DNA from: Glycomyces albidus
GTDB taxonomy: Bacteria; Actinomycetota; Actinomycetes; Mycobacteriales; Micromonosporaceae
Length of the DNA: 64,000 nucleotides
Assembly (NCBI RefSeq): GCF_009451885.1
Contig: NZ_WIAO01000003.1
Coordinates: 1-64,000, forward strand
Reading direction: 5' to 3'
This document shows positions 54,296 through 62,866 of this stretch, piece by piece. Made by a program: the position numbers and the translations under genes. Within the stretch, counting starts at the first letter, position 1. Each line of letters begins with the position of its first letter. The notes under the pieces were generated by a model that worked only from the letters and a program-made list of their open reading frames with translations, made no database searches and was not told where the DNA came from.

Positions 54296-54843
54296 TAGAC
54301 GGCGGCCAGGAGGGCCTTCAGCGCGTGGTCGAGGCGGTCGCTCTCGCCGGGGTCGCTGAACCCGTCCTCGGTGAGGACGCGATCGGCGGCCGGGAGGGCG
54401 AACTGGGTCTCGTGGACGCGCATGTCATTGCTCTCCAACGTGATGCGGAGCGCGGCGAGCCCGCGGGCTCCGCCTCGGGCGCCGGGGGAGGCCGACATGA
54501 GCATGGCGCGGACGCCGGAGGTCGGCCACGGCTTGATGCGGGAGACCCAGTCGAGCAGGTTCTTCAGCGCGCCGGGCATGGAGTGGTTGTACTCGGGGGA
54601 GACGAGGACGAGGCCGTCGTGGCGGGCCAGGTCGTCCGCGAACCGCCGCGCGCCTTCGGCGACGCCGCCGTCCAGCTCGATCCCTCCTCTGTAGAGCGGG
54701 ACCGGGTAGTCGTCGAGATCGACGAGCCGCGCCTCGGCGCCGGCGGCCCGCAGCCGGTCGGCCGCCGTCTCGGCGAGGCGGCGGTTGAGCGAGCCGGGGC
54801 GCGTGGAAGCGGCGAACACGAGGAGCTGGGGTGCGGTGGTCAT
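54295..54843 (-). CDS. NADPH-dependent FMN reductase
   Basis: A 182-residue flavodoxin-like reductase: FAASTRPGSLNRRLAE binds the FMN phosphate, VSPEYNHSMPGALKNLLDW is the family signature, and SASPGARGGARGLAAL closes the site. It is an azoreductase/ChrR-type quinone reductase. It is divergent from a MarR regulator with a perfect 16-bp palindrome next to its start. Confidence 0.9.
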   Translation of the reverse strand: MTTAPQLLVFAASTRPGSLNRRLAETAADRLRAAGAEARLVDLDDYPVPLYRGGIELDGGVAEGARRFADDLARHDGLVLVSPEYNHSMPGALKNLLDWVSRIKPWPTSGVRAMLMSASPGARGGARGLAALRITLESNDMRVHETQFALPAADRVLTEDGFSDPGESDRLDHALKALLAAV

Positions 54844-54861
54844 GGCGGGTCCTCCATTTAT

Positions 54862-54910
54862 CGGTTACATGTAACCGAAAATCTAGCCCGAGGATCGGTT
54901 ACATGTCAAC
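54862..54910. promoter_or_regulatory. MarR operator pair CGGTTACATGTAACCG
   Basis: CGGTTACATGTAACCG (54862-54877) is a perfect 16-base palindrome 19 bases from the reductase start. CGGTTACATGTCAAC (54896-54910) repeats it with a degenerate right half near the MarR gene. They are arranged to control both divergent promoters. Confidence 0.85.
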
Positions 54911-54930
54911 TATCGGCTATCGTGAGGTGC

Positions 54931-55377
54931 ATGACCGAACCCCGCTGGCTCAGCGACACCGAGATGCGCGCCTGGCTCGGCTACCGCCGCATGCGCCGCC
55001 TGCTCGACCTCCGGATCAACCGCGATCTCGCCGCCGACGCCGGACTCTCCGAGCAGGACTACGACGTGCTCTCGATCCTCTCCGAACTGCCCGACCCGGC
55101 GATCCGCGTCGGCGAGCTCAGCGAGCGGCTGCTGTGGACCCGCAGCGGCCTCTCCCGCCACCTCGGCAGGATGGAGCAGCGCGGCCTCGTCACCCGCGAA
55201 GACGACCCCGACGACGCCCGCGGCACCGTGGTGGCCCTGACCGAGACCGGTCGCGGCGCCATCCGCGGCGCCGCCCCCGGCCACGTCGACTCGGTCCGCC
55301 GCCACCTGATCGACCGGCTCACCCCCGCGGAGCTGCAGGTCCTCGGCGACATCGCCGAGAAGGTCCTCGACAACTGA
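54931..55377 (+). CDS. MarR-family regulator
   Basis: A 148-residue MarR protein: LSEQDYDVLSILSELPDPAIRVGELSERLLWTRSGLSRHLGRMEQRGLVTRE is the winged helix, with the basic wing EDDPDDARGTVVALTETGR. The divergent FMN reductase and the shared palindromes suggest it responds to quinones or similar oxidants. Confidence 0.92.
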   Translation: MTEPRWLSDTEMRAWLGYRRMRRLLDLRINRDLAADAGLSEQDYDVLSILSELPDPAIRVGELSERLLWTRSGLSRHLGRMEQRGLVTREDDPDDARGTVVALTETGRGAIRGAAPGHVDSVRRHLIDRLTPAELQVLGDIAEKVLDN

Positions 55378-55497
55378 GCCGCGGAGGGACCGAGCCGCGA
55401 AACCCCGTGATTCCCGTTCCCGCCTCCTGAACGGTGGAAGACTCAGAAGTCCGGCCGACGGATCTCAGGGCGCCGACCGGCCGTGGAGGAGCAGGTC

Positions 55498-56793
55498 ATG
55501 GACACGCAGTACGAGAACGGCGGCTTCGCCATGCTCGCCGGGCTCCTGGACCGCAGCCACCTCGTCGCGTTCAGGGACATCCCCGTGGAGGTGAACCGGC
55601 ACGGCGCCATGGCCGGCCTGCAGGACGCGGCGATCTTCCTGGTCGACATCCGGCAGGAGGTGCTCCGCGAGATGACCGGGCTCGGCGCCGACGCCAAGCA
55701 GGGCGTCCCCGCCGAGTACGCCGTCGAAGGCACCCTGGCGGGCCGCGCCTTCCAGTACGGGCGGCTCGTCCAGGGACACCCGGACGATCAGGGCAGGTCC
55801 GTCTGGTGGACACCGCTGATCAAGGGCACCGAGCGACTCGGCGTCCTGCGGGTGAGCAGCGCCGACGACAGACCTGAAGCGCGCAAGAGCAGCGAACTCC
55901 TCGCGTCCATGACCGCGCTGGTGCTCATCGCACGCCGCGGTTCGAGCGACGCGTATCCCCGGCTGCTGCGCACCCAGAAGATGAAGATCGTCGCCGAACT
56001 CGAATGGGAGCTGATGCCGCCGCGAACGTACGCGGACTCCGACGTGGTCGTCAGCGGGCTCATGGAACCCGCGTACGAAGTCGGTGGCGACGCCTTCGAC
56101 TACGCGGTCGCCGACGACGAGGTCCATCTGGCGGTGTTCGACTCCATGGGGCACGACACCGCCGCCGGAGTCGCCGCGAACATCGCCGTAGCGACCTACC
56201 GCAACCAGCGGCGGAAGGACGTCGGCCTGGTCGAGACCGGCGCGGTCATCGAGCGGGTCCTCCTCGACCAGTTCGACGGCGAGCAGTACGTGACCGGCGT
56301 CCTCGCCACCCTCAATACCCGCACCGGCGTGCTGACCTGGATCAACCGGGGGCACCCGGCCCCGATCATCATCCGGGGCAAGCGCTGGTCGACCGGCCTG
56401 GAATGCCCTCCCGCCCATCCCATGGGCACCGATCTGGGACTCGAAGCCGCGGTGTGCCGCGAGCAGCTCGAGCCGGGCGACCGCATCGTGCTCTACACCG
56501 ACGGGATCGCCGAGACGCGCAACCACGAAGGGCGGGAGTTCGGTCTGGAGCGGTTCACCGACTTCCTCATCCGCCACCACACCGACCAGCTTCCGGCGCC
56601 GGAGACGCTGCGCCGGCTCATTCGCAGCATCCTCGACCACCACGGGGGCAAACTCACCGACGACGCGACCGTCCTGCTCGCCGAGTGGATCGGCGCCGAA
56701 TCTGGACGCCGGCCGGAACTGCTCGCCGGCCTGCCGCAGGCCGGAACCGCCCGCCGCACCGACGCGGACGCGAGCCGGCCGCCGCGCGGATAG
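55498..56793 (+). CDS. PP2C-type (SpoIIE) phosphatase with N-terminal GAF-like domain
   Basis: A 431-residue protein. Residues 1-160 resemble a GAF-type sensor (MAGLQDAAIFLVDIRQEVL, then PLIKGTERLGVLRVSS). The SpoIIE phosphatase follows: EVGGDAFDYA and FDSMGHDTAAG (metal-binding Asp residues), RGHPAPIIIR, YTDGIAETRN and LTDDATVLLAEW. Such RsbU/SpoIIE-type enzymes dephosphorylate anti-anti-sigma factors in partner-switching cascades; no kinase or anti-sigma gene is adjacent. The ATG at 55498 has GGAGG at a better distance than the ATG at 55483. Confidence 0.9.
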   Translation: MDTQYENGGFAMLAGLLDRSHLVAFRDIPVEVNRHGAMAGLQDAAIFLVDIRQEVLREMTGLGADAKQGVPAEYAVEGTLAGRAFQYGRLVQGHPDDQGRSVWWTPLIKGTERLGVLRVSSADDRPEARKSSELLASMTALVLIARRGSSDAYPRLLRTQKMKIVAELEWELMPPRTYADSDVVVSGLMEPAYEVGGDAFDYAVADDEVHLAVFDSMGHDTAAGVAANIAVATYRNQRRKDVGLVETGAVIERVLLDQFDGEQYVTGVLATLNTRTGVLTWINRGHPAPIIIRGKRWSTGLECPPAHPMGTDLGLEAAVCREQLEPGDRIVLYTDGIAETRNHEGREFGLERFTDFLIRHHTDQLPAPETLRRLIRSILDHHGGKLTDDATVLLAEWIGAESGRRPELLAGLPQAGTARRTDADASRPPRG

Positions 56794-56950
56794 CCCTCGG
56801 CCGCCTCGGGTCGAGTATCGCCGGGCGCCGGGACGGTGCCGCGAAACGGTCCTCCGCGCAGATGGCCCTCGGCCACCTCGGGCCGCGTACTCGCCGGACG
56901 CCGACACGGGGCCGTCCGCGAACCGGCCGCCTCGGGCCGGGTGCCGGCAC
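56793..56950. repeat. Imperfect 72-base tandem repeat after the phosphatase gene
   Basis: GCCCTCGGCC(G/A)CCTCGGG starts at 56793 and again at 56865, and the following 50 bases remain alike (CGCCGG.CGCCG.GACGG, then CCGCGAA.CGG). A shorter third copy (CGGCCGCCTCGGGCC) begins near 56924. No gene lies within. It could be a decayed duplication or a site family. Confidence 0.6.
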
Positions 56951-57001
56951 GGCACTCCGACCCGCGGCGGTTACCGGCGCCCGTTCCGGTTATCCGGTGG
57001 C

Positions 57002-57928
57002 ATGAGCGTGACGGACCGAATGTTCGCGGCAGGGTTCGTGGTGGCGTGGAGCGGCGGGTTCATCGGGATCGAGATCGGCACGCGCGACGCGCCGGCGCCG
57101 ACCCTGCTGGCATGGCGGTTCCTGGTCCTGGCGGTTCCGGCGGCACTGTGGCTGTGGTGGCGGCTGCGGCGCCGGTCGCTTCCGAGCCGGCGTCACCTCG
57201 GGGTGCACGTGGCCGTGGCGCTGCTCGCGCAGGTCGGGTACCTGGCGGGGATCGGATACGCGGCGCAGCTCGGCGTCGCGCCGGGCCTGGTGTCGCTCAT
57301 CGCCGCGCTCCAGCCGATCGTCATGGCAGTGGCCGCCTCGCGCTTTCTCGGACAGCCCGCCACGAAGGTGCAGATCGTCGGCCTGGCCGTGGGACTGGCC
57401 GGTGTCGGCCTGGTCGTGTGGGCCGACGCCGGCGGAGGAACGGCGCCGCTCTGGGCCTTCGCGCTCCCGTACGCAGCGGTCGTGAGCATCGTGACCGGGA
57501 CCGTGATCGAGCGGCGCGAGGACCCGGACGACCTCGGCCAGACCGAGGCGCTCGCCCTGCACTTCCTGGTCGCCGCGGTCGTGTTCGGATGCCTGTCGGC
57601 GGCGACCGGGACGCTCGAGCCGCCGATGACGGCCGACTTCTGGACCGGCGTGGCCTGGACCGTGGTGTTCGCCGGGATCGGCGGCTACGGCCTGTACTGG
57701 GCCGTCGTGCACCGCTCGGGCGCGACGACGGCATCGGGCCTGCTCTACCTGACCCCGCCGACCACGATGCTCTGGGCGTGGCTCATGTTCGGCGACGAGC
57801 TGCACTCCCTCTCGTGGGCGGGCCTGGCCGTCGTAGCGATCGGCGTGGCGCTCGCGCTGCGCGGGAGGCCGCACGCCGACCGGGACGACCGCGAACCGCA
57901 GCCGGCAGAGGCCGCCGACCCGGCCTGA
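57002..57928 (+). CDS. DMT-superfamily (EamA) exporter
   Basis: A 308-residue membrane protein with ten predicted helices in two EamA halves. The first reads FVVAWSGGFIGIEIGTRDAPAPTLLAWRFLVLAVPAALW and the second includes GFPG-like YLTPPTTMLWAWLMFGDELHSLSWAGLAVVAIGVALA. Such transporters export amino acids or other small metabolites; the substrate cannot be told. A short charged tail ends the protein. Confidence 0.9.
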   Translation: MSVTDRMFAAGFVVAWSGGFIGIEIGTRDAPAPTLLAWRFLVLAVPAALWLWWRLRRRSLPSRRHLGVHVAVALLAQVGYLAGIGYAAQLGVAPGLVSLIAALQPIVMAVAASRFLGQPATKVQIVGLAVGLAGVGLVVWADAGGGTAPLWAFALPYAAVVSIVTGTVIERREDPDDLGQTEALALHFLVAAVVFGCLSAATGTLEPPMTADFWTGVAWTVVFAGIGGYGLYWAVVHRSGATTASGLLYLTPPTTMLWAWLMFGDELHSLSWAGLAVVAIGVALALRGRPHADRDDREPQPAEAADPA

Positions 57929-57975
57929 CCACCCCGGCGAGCGGGTTTGGCCCGCAGCCCGGGCGGTATCCGGCG

Positions 57976-58491
57976 GTGGTGAACGACGAAGCGCCCCGAC
58001 CGCGGGCAGGTGCGGCGCGCCCCGCGCCATCGGGGCCGGTGCTGCGGCCGGGCCGGTCGATGGTCGCATGCGCGGTGATCGGCGCGGCGGTCATGGCCGC
58101 GGTCGACGAGATCGTCTTCCACCAGATCCTGCACTGGCACCACTTCTTCGACCGGTCGACCTCGACGGTCGGCCTGGTCTCGGACGGGATCCTGCACACT
58201 GCCGAGCTACTGGGTCTGGTCGCGGGGTTCACCTGGTACGCCGACCTGCGCCGCCGCGGTGCCCTGTCCCGGGCCCACGCCCGGGCCGGGCTGTTCCTCG
58301 GCCTGGGCGGCTTCCAGCTCTTCGACGGCATCGTCGACCACAAGCTGCTGCGACTGCATCAGATCCGCTATGGCGTCGACCCGCTGCCGTACGACCTGGC
58401 CTGGAACGGCGCCGCGCTGGCGCTGCTGGCCGTGGGCGCGGTTTTGGCCGTCCGCGTGCACCGCCGCCCACCCGCGCGGCGGTCGCAATGA
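57976..58491 (+). CDS. DUF2243 membrane protein
   Basis: A 171-residue protein with four membrane helices and the DUF2243 pattern: DEIVFHQILHWHHFFDRST, LGLGGFQLFDGIVDHKLLRLHQI. The conserved histidines suggest metal or haem binding. It is encoded with a CtaG-like protein, overlapping its ATG (ATGA), a standard pairing. The start is GTG at 57976 or 57979. Confidence 0.88.
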   Translation: MVNDEAPRPRAGAARPAPSGPVLRPGRSMVACAVIGAAVMAAVDEIVFHQILHWHHFFDRSTSTVGLVSDGILHTAELLGLVAGFTWYADLRRRGALSRAHARAGLFLGLGGFQLFDGIVDHKLLRLHQIRYGVDPLPYDLAWNGAALALLAVGAVLAVRVHRRPPARRSQ

Positions 58492-59309
58492 GCGGGCCGC
58501 ATCCGCAACACGCGATGGTCGGCGCGTTCGACCTGCTCGTGGCGGCCGCCGCGATCGGGGCGATCCTGGCCTACTCGCGGGGCGCCGACCGGCTCCGCCG
58601 ACGCGGCGACGCCTGGCCGTGGGTTCGCGAGGCCGGGTTCACCGCCGGAGCCTGGGCGGTGGCCTATGCGTTCATTGGCCCGCTCCCGGGCGGGCCGTTC
58701 ACCGCCCACATGGGACGGCATCTGGTCATCGGCATGGCGGCGCCGCTCCTCCTGGTCCTCGCCCGCCCGCTCACCCTCGCGTTCCGCGCCCTGCGCCCGG
58801 GCCGGCCCCGCCGCGCACTCCTGGCGCTCGCAAGGTCCCGGCCAGCAGCGTGGCTCGCGTTCCCGCCCGCGGCGGCGCTGCTGGACGTCGGCGGGCTGTG
58901 GCTGCTGTACCGAACTCCGGTGTTCGCCGCGGTCCAGCACCTGCCGGCGGCGCATACGCTCGTCCAACTGCACGTCATCGCCGCGGGGGTCCTGTTCACG
59001 TTCGCGGTCTGTCAGGTCGACCCGGTCCGCCGCCGCTGGAGCCCGGTCTGGCGCGGCGGGAGCCTCCTCGCCGCCGGTGCCGCGCACGCCGTCCTCGCCA
59101 AGTCCCTCTACACGACACCGCCGCCGGGCACCGCCGTCGCCACCGCCGACCTCCACAGCGCCGCACAGCTCATGTACTACGGGGGCGACCTGGTCGAACT
59201 CGCTCTCGCCGCCGTCATCGCCCTCCAGTGGTACCGAACGGCCGGCCGCGCCCGAGCCCGCGGACACCGCCGCACCGCGCTGCTTCCGACGCCGGCGCCG
59301 CAGGAGTGA
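58488..59309 (+). CDS. CtaG-like cytochrome c oxidase assembly protein
   Basis: A 273-residue membrane protein of the caa3_CtaG family with about seven helices. FTAHMGRHLVIGMAAPLLLVLARPLTLAFRALRP and HTLVQLHVIAAGVLFTFAVCQVDP hold the conserved histidines. Bacillus CtaG is needed for copper insertion into cytochrome caa3 oxidase. The coupling with the DUF2243 gene suggests a two-part copper or oxidase-assembly unit. Confidence 0.88.
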   Translation: MSGPHPQHAMVGAFDLLVAAAAIGAILAYSRGADRLRRRGDAWPWVREAGFTAGAWAVAYAFIGPLPGGPFTAHMGRHLVIGMAAPLLLVLARPLTLAFRALRPGRPRRALLALARSRPAAWLAFPPAAALLDVGGLWLLYRTPVFAAVQHLPAAHTLVQLHVIAAGVLFTFAVCQVDPVRRRWSPVWRGGSLLAAGAAHAVLAKSLYTTPPPGTAVATADLHSAAQLMYYGGDLVELALAAVIALQWYRTAGRARARGHRRTALLPTPAPQE

Positions 59310-59457
59310 ACCGGCCGGGCCCGGCACGGCGGCCGCCGCGGCAGCTTGGGAGGCTCCGGTCGCGTGTACGGGGCCGCCGCGAAGTCGCGGAGCCGTCCTG
59401 GCGCATGTTCGCCCACGGCCGGGGTACCTCTGGGGCCGCGACCGAAAGGGGGGTTCC

Positions 59458-59889
59458 ATGACCGACGGGAACACGGGTTACGACGCCGCCGAGCACGAGA
59501 CCTTCGGGTTCATCGACGACGAGCAGCCGAACGAGGAAGGGCTCGAGGACGCGATCCTCGACGCGGAGGACTTCCAGGAGGCGGACAAGTACGGCATGAC
59601 GCCGCGGGAGGAGCGCCAGGGCACGCCCCTTGAGGAGCAGCTCGCCGCCGAGATCCCCGAGGACGAGGGCGCGCCGGGCGGGTCCGACCCCGGCGATCCC
59701 GTGCCCGCCGAGACGGACCCGCTGGAGCCGATCCCGGACGGGCCGGCCGATCCGAACGACCCCGACCCGGTGCCGCCGGAGCCCGTCGATCCGCACGAGC
59801 CCGACCCGGACCGGCCCGAGCCCGGAGCGCCCACCGTGGACGATCCGCTCAGGCCGTTCCCGGACGAGCCGGTCCAGCCCCCGCCCTGA
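59458..59889 (+). CDS. DUF5709 acidic, Pro-rich protein
   Basis: A 143-residue very acidic protein. GLEDAILDAEDFQEADKYGMTPREERQGTPLEEQLAAE matches the DUF5709 signature, which is restricted to Actinobacteria. The last 70 residues are a Pro/Asp/Glu tail of DPxxPxP-type units, probably unstructured. GGGGGG lies close to the ATG. Function is unknown; members are thought to be cytoplasmic. Confidence 0.75.
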   Translation: MTDGNTGYDAAEHETFGFIDDEQPNEEGLEDAILDAEDFQEADKYGMTPREERQGTPLEEQLAAEIPEDEGAPGGSDPGDPVPAETDPLEPIPDGPADPNDPDPVPPEPVDPHEPDPDRPEPGAPTVDDPLRPFPDEPVQPPP

Positions 59890-60035
59890 TCACGGCGGGT
59901 CGACCGCCGATGCGGGCCCGGCCTTGGATAGCGCACGGCGAGGGCGCCCGGCACCGACCTCCGGGCCCCGCGGGGCCCGGACGGGTTGCGTGCCAATGGG
60001 AACGGTTCGTCACCGAGGCGGCGGACCGCCGGCGG

Positions 60036-60785
60036 TCAGATGCTCGACCCGCCGCCGGAGGTGTTGCTCCACCAGGCGCTGTAGGCGTTCAGCGAGTACC
60101 GCTTCTGGACACCGCTGGTCGAGGTGATCTCGAGGCCGAACTGCATCGTGTCGAAGGTGGTGTTGCGCAGCAGGCCCTGCGACGCGGCCCACCACCAGAC
60201 GCCGAGCGCGTCGATGGTGCCGCTCGTGCTCTGCTGCGCCGGGATGAACTGCAGGACGTTCCAGCCGGGGTCGGCCTGCCAGACCGACGCGTAGAGAACG
60301 CCGCCGATGGTCACGTTGGACGCGATCTGCTGCCCCCAGCTGCCTGCGGGTCCCCCGGCCCAGCTGGTGAAGACCATGATCTCGTCCTGGTTGCCGGACG
60401 ACCAGATGTCGCTGGTCCAGTTCCAGTGGTCCGCGCCGGCGACGGGCGCCGAGGACGTGTTGTACCAGAAGCCCGCGGAATTCATCTGCGACAAGGGAGT
60501 CCGGGGCGAGACCGACGTGTTCGGGTAGCTCTTGATCCCGCCGCCCGAGTGGTTCGCGTCGACGTACCAGGACTTGATGCTGTTGACGGTCAGACACTGC
60601 GTGCCGTGGTTCTCGCCCCAGATGTTGTTGTAGACCGTCCAGGAGCCCTGCGTGTGGCTGCCCCACCGGTCGCACGTGGAGTACACCTGCGCCTGCGCCG
60701 GGGACGCGAGGCCCAGGAGCCCCGCGACCACGAGGACGACGAGGGCCGCCCGGCCTGCGGCCGTCCTGCTCTTGATGGCATTCAT
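60036..60785 (-). CDS. Secreted GH12 endoglucanase
   Basis: A 249-residue protein with a signal peptide (basic MNAIKSRTAAGR, a hydrophobic core, cleavage near SPAQA-QVYS). The GH12 fold is indicated by CDRWGSHTQGSWTVYNNIWGENHGTQCL, WYVDANHSGGGIKSYPN, NQDEIMVF (Glu135, likely nucleophile) and FGLEITS (Glu219, likely acid/base). GH12 enzymes cleave cellulose, xyloglucan or mixed-linkage beta-glucan. No carbohydrate-binding module is attached. The upstream inverted repeat suggests sugar-dependent control. Confidence 0.9.
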   Translation of the reverse strand: MNAIKSRTAAGRAALVVLVVAGLLGLASPAQAQVYSTCDRWGSHTQGSWTVYNNIWGENHGTQCLTVNSIKSWYVDANHSGGGIKSYPNTSVSPRTPLSQMNSAGFWYNTSSAPVAGADHWNWTSDIWSSGNQDEIMVFTSWAGGPAGSWGQQIASNVTIGGVLYASVWQADPGWNVLQFIPAQQSTSGTIDALGVWWWAASQGLLRNTTFDTMQFGLEITSTSGVQKRYSLNAYSAWWSNTSGGGSSI

Positions 60786-60885
60786 ATGACCTTGTCCTTC
60801 CCGTGCGCGGAGCGGTCGGATCGCCCTCGGGCACAGTCTGTGTCGGATCGCGCCTCGGATGCGGCTTTAGCGCGATATATGGACA

Positions 60886-60936
60886 TACTGCTATGCGGAA
60901 CGGGCGAGTGTCAATGTTTGATCGGCTCATCAAACA
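60886..60936 (-). promoter_or_regulatory. GH12 promoter with TGTTTGAT/ATCAAACA operator
   Basis: On the minus strand TTGACA (60914-60909) is a perfect -35 box; a weak -10 (TAGCAGT-like) lies about 16 bases on. Immediately upstream, TGTTTGAT (60915-60922) and ATCAAACA (60929-60936) form a perfect 8-base inverted repeat with a 6-base spacer, well placed for a sugar-responsive regulator. Confidence 0.6.
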
Positions 60937-60997
60937 AAAAGAGCATTCAACGAGAGGTCTGACGAATCGTCCCGAGTTCGCTTGCGGCGAACGCACA

Positions 60998-62002
60998 TCA
61001 GCCCGGCAGCGACTCCGGCAGGCCGAACCGGGGGAGCAGGGCGCCGTCGAACTTCACGAGGGCGCTGATCCTGTCCCCGGCGATGGTGAGCACGGTGATG
61101 CCGGTTCCCGGGCGCGGCCCGCCGGACGCCGACCCGTCGTAGCCCGCGAACGCCGGCTGGCCGTTCGCGCGCACCGGAACGAGCGTGAGCGACCAGTCGT
61201 CGCCCATGACCGCGGCGAAGAAGCCCGCCGCCGCCTCGCGGCCCTCGTACTCGTGCGGCACCGGCGGCATGGAGATGCGCACGTCCTCGGCGAACAGCGC
61301 GACGAGCGCGTCGACATCCCCTGAGGCGTACGCGCGGACGAAACCGTCGACGAGGGCCCGCTCGGCGGCCGTGTCCGGCCCGGGGGCCGGCTCCCGCCCG
61401 TCCGGCAGCCGCCGCTCGAGGCCCGCGCGGGCGCGCTTGAGAGCACTGTGGACGGACTCGGTGGTCGAGTCGAGCATGTCCGCCACCTCGTCGGCGCGGT
61501 AGCCGAGCACGTCGCGCAGGATCAGCACCGCGCGCTGGCGGGCCGGCAGGAGCTGCACCGCGGTGGTGAAGGCGAGCGAGATCGCCTCGGTCTGCTCGTA
61601 CCGCGCCTCCGGGCCCGGCACCGCGGCCAGCGCGCCTTCGAGCAGCGCGTCGGGGTACGGCTCGAGCCAGGCGACCTCGCCCCACCGGGTCGGCTCGGGC
61701 GGATCGACGTCGGGGTTGCTCCACGCCCGCGCCGGGCGGCGTCGCGCCGTGCGCAGCGCGTTGAGGCACCGGTTCGTGGCGACCCGGTAGAGCCAGGTCC
61801 GAATCGACGAGCGGCCCTCGAAACCGTCGAGTCCGCGCCAGGCGTCGAGCAGCGTGTCCTGCAGCGCGTCCTCGGCGTCCTGGACCGAGCCGAGCATCCG
61901 GTAGCAGTGGACCTGGAGCTCGCGCCGGTACGGCTCGGTCAGACGCCGGAACGCCTCGCCGTCGCCCGCTCGCGCCTCGGTGAGCAGTTCGGTCGCCATC
62001 AC
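60998..62002 (-). CDS. ECF-type sigma factor with SnoaL-like C-terminal domain
   Basis: A 334-residue sigma factor. Region 2 is HCYRMLGSVQDAEDALQDTLLDAWRGLDGFEGRSSIRTWLYRVATNRC and region 4 is LPARQRAVLILRDVLGYRADEVADMLDSTTESVHSALKRARAGLE. The WLEPYPDALLEG linker and the SnoaL-type C-terminal domain (residues 210-330) resemble the SigG/ECF56 group. In such factors the extra domain takes the place of a separate anti-sigma factor; none is encoded nearby. The start is GTG 62002 or ATG 61999. Expected targets include the neighbouring dehydrogenases, which is speculative. Confidence 0.88.
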   Translation of the reverse strand: MMATELLTEARAGDGEAFRRLTEPYRRELQVHCYRMLGSVQDAEDALQDTLLDAWRGLDGFEGRSSIRTWLYRVATNRCLNALRTARRRPARAWSNPDVDPPEPTRWGEVAWLEPYPDALLEGALAAVPGPEARYEQTEAISLAFTTAVQLLPARQRAVLILRDVLGYRADEVADMLDSTTESVHSALKRARAGLERRLPDGREPAPGPDTAAERALVDGFVRAYASGDVDALVALFAEDVRISMPPVPHEYEGREAAAGFFAAVMGDDWSLTLVPVRANGQPAFAGYDGSASGGPRPGTGITVLTIAGDRISALVKFDGALLPRFGLPESLPG

Positions 62003-62143
62003 GTGTCATCACTCCGCTCGGATCGGAAAACCCCTCTTCAGTTGTGACACCGGCCGGGCCGCGAACTGGTCGCTTCGGGCCCGACCAATTCTGCCCGCCG
62101 GCGGTGCCTACCCCTTCGAGAGACCGATCCTGAAGGAGCAACC

Positions 62144-62866
62144 ATGACGTTCACGGACAAGACCGTCCTGATCACCGGAGCCAACCGCGGCCTGGGGCGG
62201 GCGCTGGTGGCCGAGGCCCTGGAACGGGGCGCGGCCCGCGTGTACGCGGGCACGCGCGTGCCGATGACCCACCCGGACGCGCGGGTCGTCCCGGTCCAGA
62301 TCGACGTGACCGACTCCGCCGAGGTCCAGGCCGCGGCGGCGACGGTCGGCGCGCTCGACGTCCTCGTCAACAACGCCGGGATCGCCCTCCCGGAGACCTT
62401 CGGCGACGACGCCGCGCTCGAACGCCACTTCGCCGTCAACTGCTTCGGGGCGTACGCGGTGACGCAGGCGTTCCTGCCGGCGCTGACGCGCTCGCGGGGC
62501 CGGATCGTCAACGTCCTGTCCCTGTCGGGCGTGGCCGCCATGCCGCTCCAGCCGTCCTACTCGATGTCGAAGGCGGCGGCGTTCTCGATGACCCAGTCGC
62601 TGCGGATGCTCCTGGCCGGCGAGGGCGTCGGGGTCCACGCGGTGCTGTTGGGCCCCACCGACACCGACATGACCCGCGGCTTCGACATCCCCAAGGCCGC
62701 ACCGGCAGCGGTGGCGAGCCGCGTGTTCGACGGCGTCGAGAAGGGCGAGGAGGACATCTTCCCCGACCCGCTCTCGTCGTCCACGACCCTGGGCTGGGAC
62801 GGCGGGCCCACCAAGGCGCTCGAACGGCACATGGCGACCTACCTCCAGGCGGCCGGCAATGGCTGA
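62144..62866 (+). CDS. Short-chain dehydrogenase/reductase
   Basis: A 240-residue classical SDR: VLITGANRGLGRALV binds the cofactor, NNAGIA is the structural motif, and the catalytic Ser and YSMSK are in LSLSGVAAMPLQPSYSMSKAAA. Divergent from the ECF sigma gene and followed by a second SDR overlapping by eight bases. The substrate is unknown. Confidence 0.9.
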   Translation: MTFTDKTVLITGANRGLGRALVAEALERGAARVYAGTRVPMTHPDARVVPVQIDVTDSAEVQAAAATVGALDVLVNNAGIALPETFGDDAALERHFAVNCFGAYAVTQAFLPALTRSRGRIVNVLSLSGVAAMPLQPSYSMSKAAAFSMTQSLRMLLAGEGVGVHAVLLGPTDTDMTRGFDIPKAAPAAVASRVFDGVEKGEEDIFPDPLSSSTTLGWDGGPTKALERHMATYLQAAGNG

